64,000 nt of DNA from Desulfomicrobium escambiense DSM 10707 (GTDB lineage: Bacteria; Desulfobacterota; Desulfovibrionia; Desulfovibrionales; Desulfomicrobiaceae), in contig NZ_AUAR01000002.1 of NCBI RefSeq assembly GCF_000428825.1, positions 124,001 to 188,000 of the forward strand. The letters are read 5' to 3'. Under the pieces are notes generated by a model. That model was not told the DNA's origin. It saw only the letters and a program-made list of their open reading frames with translations, and did no database searches. Shown here in pieces: positions 58,686-64,000 of the stretch. The translations under genes and the position numbers were made by a program. Numbering within the stretch: the stretch's first letter is position 1; each line of letters begins with the position of its first letter.

Positions 58686-60488
58686 CTATTCGTCCGGTTG
58701 GAGGGCGGCCAGGAACGCTTCCTGGGGAATTTCCACGCTGCCCATGCGCTTCATGCGCTTCTTGCCTTCCTTCTGTTTTTCCAAAAGCTTGCGCTTGCGG
58801 GTGATGTCGCCGCCGTAGCACTTGGCGGTGACATTCTTGCGCAGGGGGGAGACCCGCTCGCGCGCGATGATTTTGCTGCCGATGGCCGCCTGGATGACGA
58901 TCTCGAAGAGCTGCCGGTGGATGACGCGCTTGAGCTTCAGGGCCAGGGCCCGGCCCCTGTAGGCCGCGTTGGAGCGATGCACGATGACGGCCATGGCGTC
59001 AACGGGCTCGGAGTTGATCAGCACGTCGAGCTTGACCAGGTCGGCCTCGCGATAGTCGATGACCTCGTAGTCCAGGGAAGCGAAGCCCTTGGTCACGGAC
59101 TTGAGGCGGTCGAAGAAGTCGTAGACGATCTCGGCGAAGGGCAGCTCGTAGCTGATGACCACGCGGGTCGAGGTCAGGTAGCGCATGTCCTTCTGGATGC
59201 CGCGCTTCTCCTCGCACAGCCCCAGCACGTTGCCCACATAGTCGTTGGGGACGTGGATCTCCATGCGCACGAACGGTTCGGCGATGGACGCGATCTTCTC
59301 CTGCGGGGGAAGGTTGCTCGGGTTGTCGATGTCGAAGGTCGCCCCGTCGGTGCGGGTCACGCGGTAGATGACCGAGGGCGCCGTGGCGATGAGCTTGGCC
59401 TGGAACTCGCGCTCCAGACGCTCCTGGATGACCTCCATGTGCAGCAGGCCCAGGAAGCCGCAACGGAAGCCGAAGCCCAGGGCCTGAGACGTCTCGGGCT
59501 CGTAGTAGAGGGCGGCGTCGTTCAGCTGCAGCTTTTCCAGGGACGACTTCAGGGTGTCGTACTCGGCCGGCTCCACGGGGTAGAGGCCGCAGAAGACCAT
59601 GGGCTTGACGGCCTTGAAGCCGGGGAAGGGCGAATCCGTGGGCCGGTCCGGGTCCGTGACGGTGTCGCCGACCTGGGCGTCCTTGAGTTCCTTGATGGCC
59701 GCGCAAAGAAAGCCCACCTCGCCGGGCCCCAGTTCCTTGATGTCCATGGCCTCGGGCGAGAAGACGCCGAGCCTGGTCACTTCGAATTTCTTGCCCGTGG
59801 CGCACATCTGCACGCGCTGGCCGTTTCTGATCGTGCCGTCGATGACGCGGAAGAGCACGACCACGCCCTGGTAGGAATCGTACCAGGAGTCGAAGATCAG
59901 GGCCTTGAGCGGCGCGTCGGTGTCACCCTTGGGCGCGGGGACGCGCTCCACCAGGCGCTCCAGCAGGTCCTCGACGCCCAGGCCCGTCTTGGCCGAAACC
60001 TTGGCGATGTCGGTGCAGTCGAGGCCGATGACCTCCTCGATCTCCTCGGCCACGCGGTCGGGCTCGGCGCTGGGCAGGTCGATCTTGTTCAGGACCGGCA
60101 GGACCTCGAGGTCGTTGTCCAGGGCCATGTACACGTTGGCCAGGGTCTGGGCCTCCACGCCCTGGGTGGCGTCGACCACCAGCAGCGCGCCGTCGCAGGC
60201 GGCCAGGCTGCGGGACACCTCGTAGGAGAAGTCCACGTGGCCGGGCGTGTCGATGAGGTTCAGAATGTACTCGCGCCCGCTTCTGGACTTGAAGGGGATG
60301 CGCACGCTCTGGGCCTTGATGGTGATGCCGCGCTCCTGCTCCAGCTCCATGCGGTCCAGGTACTGGTCCTTCTTCTGGCGCTCGGAGATGAGGCCGGTCT
60401 TCTCCATGATCCTGTCGGCCAGGGTGGACTTGCCGTGGTCGATGTGAGCGATGATGCTGAAATTTCTGATGTGTTCTTGCTTGGCCAT
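58686..60488 (-). CDS. lepA: Elongation factor 4
   Basis: A 600-residue ribosomal GTPase that back-translocates or helps assemble ribosomes. The GTP-binding motifs are [17 protein letters not shown] and NKIDLP; the EF-G-like domains and the LepA-specific C-terminal domain with [22 protein letters not shown] are complete. AAGGA lies just before the ATG at 60488. First gene of the lepA-lepB pair, a conserved order. Confidence 0.97.
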   Translation of the reverse strand: MAKQEHIRNFSIIAHIDHGKSTLADRIMEKTGLISERQKKDQYLDRMELEQERGITIKAQSVRIPFKSRSGREYILNLIDTPGHVDFSYEVSRSLAACDGALLVVDATQGVEAQTLANVYMALDNDLEVLPVLNKIDLPSAEPDRVAEEIEEVIGLDCTDIAKVSAKTGLGVEDLLERLVERVPAPKGDTDAPLKALIFDSWYDSYQGVVVLFRVIDGTIRNGQRVQMCATGKKFEVTRLGVFSPEAMDIKELGPGEVGFLCAAIKELKDAQVGDTVTDPDRPTDSPFPGFKAVKPMVFCGLYPVEPAEYDTLKSSLEKLQLNDAALYYEPETSQALGFGFRCGFLGLLHMEVIQERLEREFQAKLIATAPSVIYRVTRTDGATFDIDNPSNLPPQEKIASIAEPFVRMEIHVPNDYVGNVLGLCEEKRGIQKDMRYLTSTRVVISYELPFAEIVYDFFDRLKSVTKGFASLDYEVIDYREADLVKLDVLINSEPVDAMAVIVHRSNAAYRGRALALKLKRVIHRQLFEIVIQAAIGSKIIARERVSPLRKNVTAKCYGGDITRKRKLLEKQKEGKKRMKRMGSVEIPQEAFLAALQPDE

Positions 60489-60760
60489 ATGTCCTTGCGG
60501 GGAGGTCGAAGCTCCCGTTCATTACGGATATAAACGTTTTCCAATATGTGATTTCGCGAGCGTTGTCCAACGGCGCCGCAGCAGGGGAAATTCCGGAACG
60601 GCTCCTGAAAAATCGAGTAAATCCAGATTGTTGCTGGAAATTCCGCCGAAATTGAGGGAAGGGGGGGGAGACCGGGGCGCCTCGCAAGCGGGAACTTGAG
60701 CTCGTTGGAAATCAAGGATATATGATCGGTTGCCCCATTACCCGCGACCAGGCTGGCATC
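60489..60760. promoter_or_regulatory. lepA / LytTR divergent region
   Basis: A 272-bp gap with an AT-rich core (60530-60560, GGATATAAACGTTTTCC). No RNA gene or clear operator could be recognised. A possible upstream start for the regulator, ATG 60722 with AAGGA near it, lies at its right end. Confidence 0.4.
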
Positions 60761-61618
60761 ATGCCCAAACTCAAAGCTCTGCTGCTGCACCCGGACCCGC
60801 AGGTCCGGTCCCAATTGCGGGACATGCTCGCGCCTGTCAAGGAGATCACCGTGCTCGGGGAAGCGGTGACCTCCTTCGAGGCCCTGGAGATGTTGTCCTT
60901 CATCCCCTACGACGTCTTCTTCATGGGCACGGAGCTGCCCCACGGCGTCAGCGGCATGGAGCTGGCCGCGCACCTGGCCCAGGGCGACGACCCGCCGGCC
61001 CTCATCTTCCTGGCCACGGAAGAGGACCACGCCTTCACCGCCTTCGAGCTCGGCGCGGCCGACTACATGCTCTGGCCCGTGAACGCCAACCGCTTCGCCC
61101 GGGCCATCGAGCGCCTGCGGCCCCTGCTGCCGCGCAAGAAGGCCTCCCCGCCGACCCAGCCCCTGCGCTCGCGCGAGCAGATCCCCGAAGAGACCCTGCA
61201 GCTGTCCATGGGCGAAGACGAGGAAGAGGTCTTCGTCAACGCCCTGCGTCAGGCCTGGGACATGAGCCGCGAGCGGCCGCCCGAGATCGAGAAGCTCCCC
61301 GTCAACCAGGAAGGCCGCCACATCCTCATCCCTTACACGCAGATCGTCTACGTGGAAGCCTACGAGGACTACAGCTTCGTGCACACCGCCCAGGACCGCT
61401 TCCTGACATCCTACCGCCTGAAGAACCTGGAGGCGCGACTTCGGCCCCACCGTTTCTGCCGAGTGCACCGCAAGTACCTGGTAAACCTGGACATGGTCAC
61501 GGAGATCGCGTCCATGCCCGGCGGCAATTTCATGCTGCGCACGGCTGGCCGCAAGAAGATCGAGCTGCCCGTCAGCCGCCGCCGCATCGGCGAACTGAAA
61601 AAAATATTGCAACTCTAG
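60761..61618 (+). CDS. LytTR transcription regulator with degenerate receiver domain
   Basis: About 285 residues. Residues 3-120 have the fold pattern of a response-regulator receiver, but the phosphoacceptor aspartate is replaced by Gly56 (FFMGTELP), the acidic pair at the N-terminus is HPD, and the lysine of the usual KP motif is Trp105 (MLWPVN), so it should not be phosphorylated normally. Residues about 180-285 are a LytTR DNA-binding domain (YTQIVYVEAYEDYSFVHT, FCRVHRKYLVNL). An ATG 13 codons upstream has AAGGA close by and could be the real start. It precedes acs by 123 bp and may control it. Confidence 0.88.
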   Translation: MPKLKALLLHPDPQVRSQLRDMLAPVKEITVLGEAVTSFEALEMLSFIPYDVFFMGTELPHGVSGMELAAHLAQGDDPPALIFLATEEDHAFTAFELGAADYMLWPVNANRFARAIERLRPLLPRKKASPPTQPLRSREQIPEETLQLSMGEDEEEVFVNALRQAWDMSRERPPEIEKLPVNQEGRHILIPYTQIVYVEAYEDYSFVHTAQDRFLTSYRLKNLEARLRPHRFCRVHRKYLVNLDMVTEIASMPGGNFMLRTAGRKKIELPVSRRRIGELKKILQL

Positions 61619-61741
61619 GGCGCTCACCTGCCCCACACGGCCGCTAGCCGAGAACAGGCTTGGCCCGAAACGCAAATCGAGTAGAGCATTATGGAACGAC
61701 GCACCGGCATGAATCGCGGCCTGCCGCGCAAGGAGAAGGCC

Positions 61742-63655
61742 ATGAAAGAATCCGACATGGCATACAGCGAGGAACTCGTCTTCCGCCCCCTGCCCCAACT
61801 GGTCATCGAGGCCAACGTCAACCCGCAGGAGTTCGCCACGGCCCAGGCCTCGGCCCGCGCCGACCACCTCGGCTACTGGGAGGACGCGGCCCAGGAGCTG
61901 GACTGGTTCCGCAAGTGGGACAAGGTCCTCGACGACTCCGACGCCCCGCGCTACCGCTGGTTCAAGGGCGCCCAGTGCAACATCGTCTACAACGCCCTGG
62001 ACCGCCACATCGAGACGGCCAACAAGAACAAGCTCGCCCTCATCTGGGAGGGCGAGGCCGGCGACACGAAGAAATACACCTACTACGAACTGTACCGCGA
62101 GGTGAACAAGCTGGCCAACGCCATGCGCTCCCTGGGCGTGGCCAAGGGCGACCGCGTGGTCCTGTACATGCCGCTCATCCCCCAGACCATGATGGCCATG
62201 CTGGCCTGCGCCAAGATCGGGGCCGTGCACTGCGCGGTCTTCGCCGGCTTCTCGGCCAAGGCCCTGCGCCAGCGCGTCACCGAGGTCGAGGCCAAGCTGG
62301 TGGTCACGGCCGACGGCTTCTACCGCAACGGCCGCATCATCAACCTGAAGGCCACGGTGGACGAGGCCCTGGTCGGCGGCTGCGACTGCGTGGAGACCGT
62401 GGTAGTGGTCAACCGCGCCAAGCTCGACGTGGACATGAGCGAGGCCCGCGACATCTGGTACGACGCCCTGGTCCGCCAGGAGCGCTCCGACGCGGCCACG
62501 GAGATCATGGACGCGTCCGACCCGCTCTTCATCCTGCACACCTCGGGCACCACGGGCGAACCCAAGGGCATCGTCCACGGCCACGGCGGCTACATGGTCG
62601 GCCTGCACCGGTCCCTGGACTGGGTCTTCGACATCAAGCCCACGGACATCTTCTGGTGCACGGGCGACATGGGCTGGATCACGGGGCACAGCTACGTGGT
62701 CTACGGCCCCCTCATCGCCGGCACGACCACGGTCATGTACGAAGGCCACCCCCTCTACCCCCAGGCCGACCGCATGTGGGACATCGTGGCCCGCTACGGA
62801 GTGACCATCCTCTACACCGCGCCCACGGTCATCCGCATGCTCATGCGCTACGGGCACCAGTACCCGCGCATGCACGACCTCTCGACCCTGCGCCTCTTGG
62901 GCAGCGTCGGCGAGCCCATCGCCCCGGACACGTGGCTGTGGTTCTACAAGCACATCGGCCACTCCCAGTGCCCCATCCTCGACACCTGGTGGCAGACAGA
63001 GACGGGCGGGTGCATGATCACGCCCTTCCCGGTCTCGGTCCTCAAGCCCGGCTCCGTGCACCGGCCCATGCCCGGCGTGGAGGTGGACATCGTCGACGAC
63101 GACGGCCAGCCCGTGGAGAACGGCATGGCCGGCAACCTCGTGGTGACGAAGCCCTGGCCCGCCATGCTGCTTGACGTATACCGCAAGCCCGAACTCTTCG
63201 AAACCGCCTACTGGCCTCTGGGCCCCGGCAAGTACTGGGCCGGCGACATCGCCACCCGCGACGAGGACGGGCTCGTCTGGATTCACGGCCGTTCCGACGA
63301 CATCATGAACATCGCCGGCCACCGCATCGGCAACGTCGAGGTGGAGAACGCCTTCCTGTCCCACAAGGCAGTGGCCGACGCGGCCGTCATCGGCATCCCG
63401 GACAAGATCAAGGGCGAGGTGGCCAAGGCCTTCGTGGTCCTGCAGCCCGAGTTCGCGGCCCTGGACGACCGCAACGAGATCATCCGCATGCTCAAGACCC
63501 ACCTGCGCAAGGAGGTGGGCCCCGTGGCCGTGGTCCGTTCCGTGGAATTCGTGGACGCCCTGCCGCGAACCCGCAGCGGCAAGATCGCGCGGCGCGTGCT
63601 CAAGGCCCGCGAGGCCGGCATCAACATCGACATGACGGTCATCGCCGAGGACTGA
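61742..63655 (+). CDS. acs: Acetyl-CoA synthetase
   Basis: A 637-residue AMP-forming ligase making acetyl-CoA from acetate, ATP and CoA. The adenylation motif [35 protein letters not shown] and [12 protein letters not shown] are intact, and the C-terminal [13 protein letters not shown] carries the lysine regulated by acetylation in other species. AAGGAG before ATG at 61742 decides the start; the frame extends 17 codons further. Regulation by the LytTR protein upstream and deacetylation by the sirtuin at 43.5 kb are plausible inferences. Confidence 0.96.
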   Translation: MKESDMAYSEELVFRPLPQLVIEANVNPQEFATAQASARADHLGYWEDAAQELDWFRKWDKVLDDSDAPRYRWFKGAQCNIVYNALDRHIETANKNKLALIWEGEAGDTKKYTYYELYREVNKLANAMRSLGVAKGDRVVLYMPLIPQTMMAMLACAKIGAVHCAVFAGFSAKALRQRVTEVEAKLVVTADGFYRNGRIINLKATVDEALVGGCDCVETVVVVNRAKLDVDMSEARDIWYDALVRQERSDAATEIMDASDPLFILHTSGTTGEPKGIVHGHGGYMVGLHRSLDWVFDIKPTDIFWCTGDMGWITGHSYVVYGPLIAGTTTVMYEGHPLYPQADRMWDIVARYGVTILYTAPTVIRMLMRYGHQYPRMHDLSTLRLLGSVGEPIAPDTWLWFYKHIGHSQCPILDTWWQTETGGCMITPFPVSVLKPGSVHRPMPGVEVDIVDDDGQPVENGMAGNLVVTKPWPAMLLDVYRKPELFETAYWPLGPGKYWAGDIATRDEDGLVWIHGRSDDIMNIAGHRIGNVEVENAFLSHKAVADAAVIGIPDKIKGEVAKAFVVLQPEFAALDDRNEIIRMLKTHLRKEVGPVAVVRSVEFVDALPRTRSGKIARRVLKAREAGINIDMTVIAED

Positions 63656-63669
63656 GCCGGGCCAGAAAC

Positions 63670-64000
63670 GTGCACCATGCCGACGTGATCATCGCCGGGG
63701 CCGGGCCCGCGGGCAGCACCGCGGCCCTGGTCCTGGCCCGGCGGGGCTTCGAGGCCCTGCTCCTGGACAAGGCCTCGTTCCCGCGCCCCAAGCTCTGCGG
63801 CGGCCTGCTGACCTGGAAAAGCATGCGCCTGCTCGAGCGCCTGCACGGCCGTACCGCCAACGACCTTACCCACGAAGGCGTCGTGGACACCGTGGCCGGC
63901 GGTTTCGCGCTCCATCTCGGCGGCCATCCGCTGATCCGGGACCGGCTGGCCTACCCTTTCCACCTCGTCCGCCGCGCCCGCTTCGACGCGTTCCTGCTGG
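63670..64000 (+). CDS. Geranylgeranyl-reductase-like flavoprotein, N-terminal part
   Basis: A 110-codon fragment running off the right edge. It opens with an FAD-binding motif (ADVIIAGAGPAGSTAALVLARRG) and then the family's KLCGGLLTWKS, as in geranylgeranyl reductase/digeranylgeranylglycerophospholipid reductase-like FAD oxidoreductases, which reduce isoprenoid double bonds. GTG at 63670 follows the acs stop by 14 bp; no strong ribosome site is seen. Possibly cotranscribed with acs. Substrate cannot be told. Confidence 0.75.
   Translation, partial: MHHADVIIAGAGPAGSTAALVLARRGFEALLLDKASFPRPKLCGGLLTWKSMRLLERLHGRTANDLTHEGVVDTVAGGFALHLGGHPLIRDRLAYPFHLVRRARFDAFLL

Noticed and set aside
60260-63502. 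1080-codon open frame antisense to acs and the LytTR gene
   Set aside because: A GC-driven shadow that crosses a promoter region and covers two well-supported genes on the other strand.

Overview
The window is 64 kb of high-GC bacterial chromosome with dense, same-strand operons. The gene set suggests a mesophilic, anaerobic, Gram-negative deltaproteobacterium, most likely a Desulfovibrio- or Desulfomicrobium-like sulfate reducer (Desulfovibrionales): a fumarate reductase/fumarase/malic enzyme cluster, alanine dehydrogenase, split MacB pump genes, LpxK and outer-membrane efflux systems, and a LytTR regulator in front of acetyl-CoA synthetase. The taxonomic call is inference from content, not from a search.

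Layout. 0-9 kb: a FetA/FetB-type ABC exporter, a cyclic-2,3-diphosphoglycerate-synthetase-like NTPase divergent from alanine dehydrogenase, a secretin N-domain protein, an effector-binding-domain protein, an HDOD protein and a copper P-type ATPase. 9.1-15.4 kb: frdCAB, two-subunit class I fumarase and malic enzyme, a route linking fumarate/succinate, malate and pyruvate. 15.5-17.8 kb: a TonB-family protein and RlmI. 17.8-22.5 kb: an accessory island with two toxin-antitoxin modules (ParDE-like and TacAT-like), a REP-associated tyrosine transposase (RAYT) with inverted end repeats, an AAA ATPase, and two broken copies of the RAYT 3' end. 22.5-27.2 kb: an orphan type IV pilin, a Bax-inhibitor-1 protein, lpxK and rnr. 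27.2-28.2 kb: a small GIY-YIG nuclease gene flanked by palindromes of the ATTCCC-N8-GGGAAT type, two pairs of which form identical-length 76-bp units. 28.2-32.9 kb: the conserved rpmH-rnpA-yidD-yidC-jag-mnmE cluster, with an rnpA that lacks an ordinary start codon. 33-36.8 kb: PAP2 phosphatase, LAB_N protein, GT2 glycosyltransferase, initiator tRNA, a PP-loop ATPase and WrbA. 36.9-45.3 kb: an RND pump, DUF3750 lipoprotein, TcdA, TatD, a sirtuin without zinc cysteines, a 29-residue membrane peptide, a bacterial CULT-domain (cereblon-like) protein and an ATC-hydrolase-like protein. 45.3-56.5 kb: a large MscS channel, an M48 protease, and a TetR-OMF-MacA-MacB-MATE export operon. 56.5-64 kb: lepA-lepB-comM, the LytTR regulator, acs and the start of a geranylgeranyl-reductase-like flavoprotein.

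The best candidates for something unusual are the GIY-YIG gene embedded in paired palindromes (a possible REPIN/RAYT-like arrangement using a different nuclease), the RAYT island with duplicated tails around an ATPase gene, the rpmH/rnpA overlap, the CULT-domain protein, the zinc-less sirtuin, and a repeated TGGAA-N8-TTCCA operator upstream of ald. Start codons were chosen by ribosome-binding sites where visible; many antisense open frames in this GC-rich DNA were discarded as shadows.
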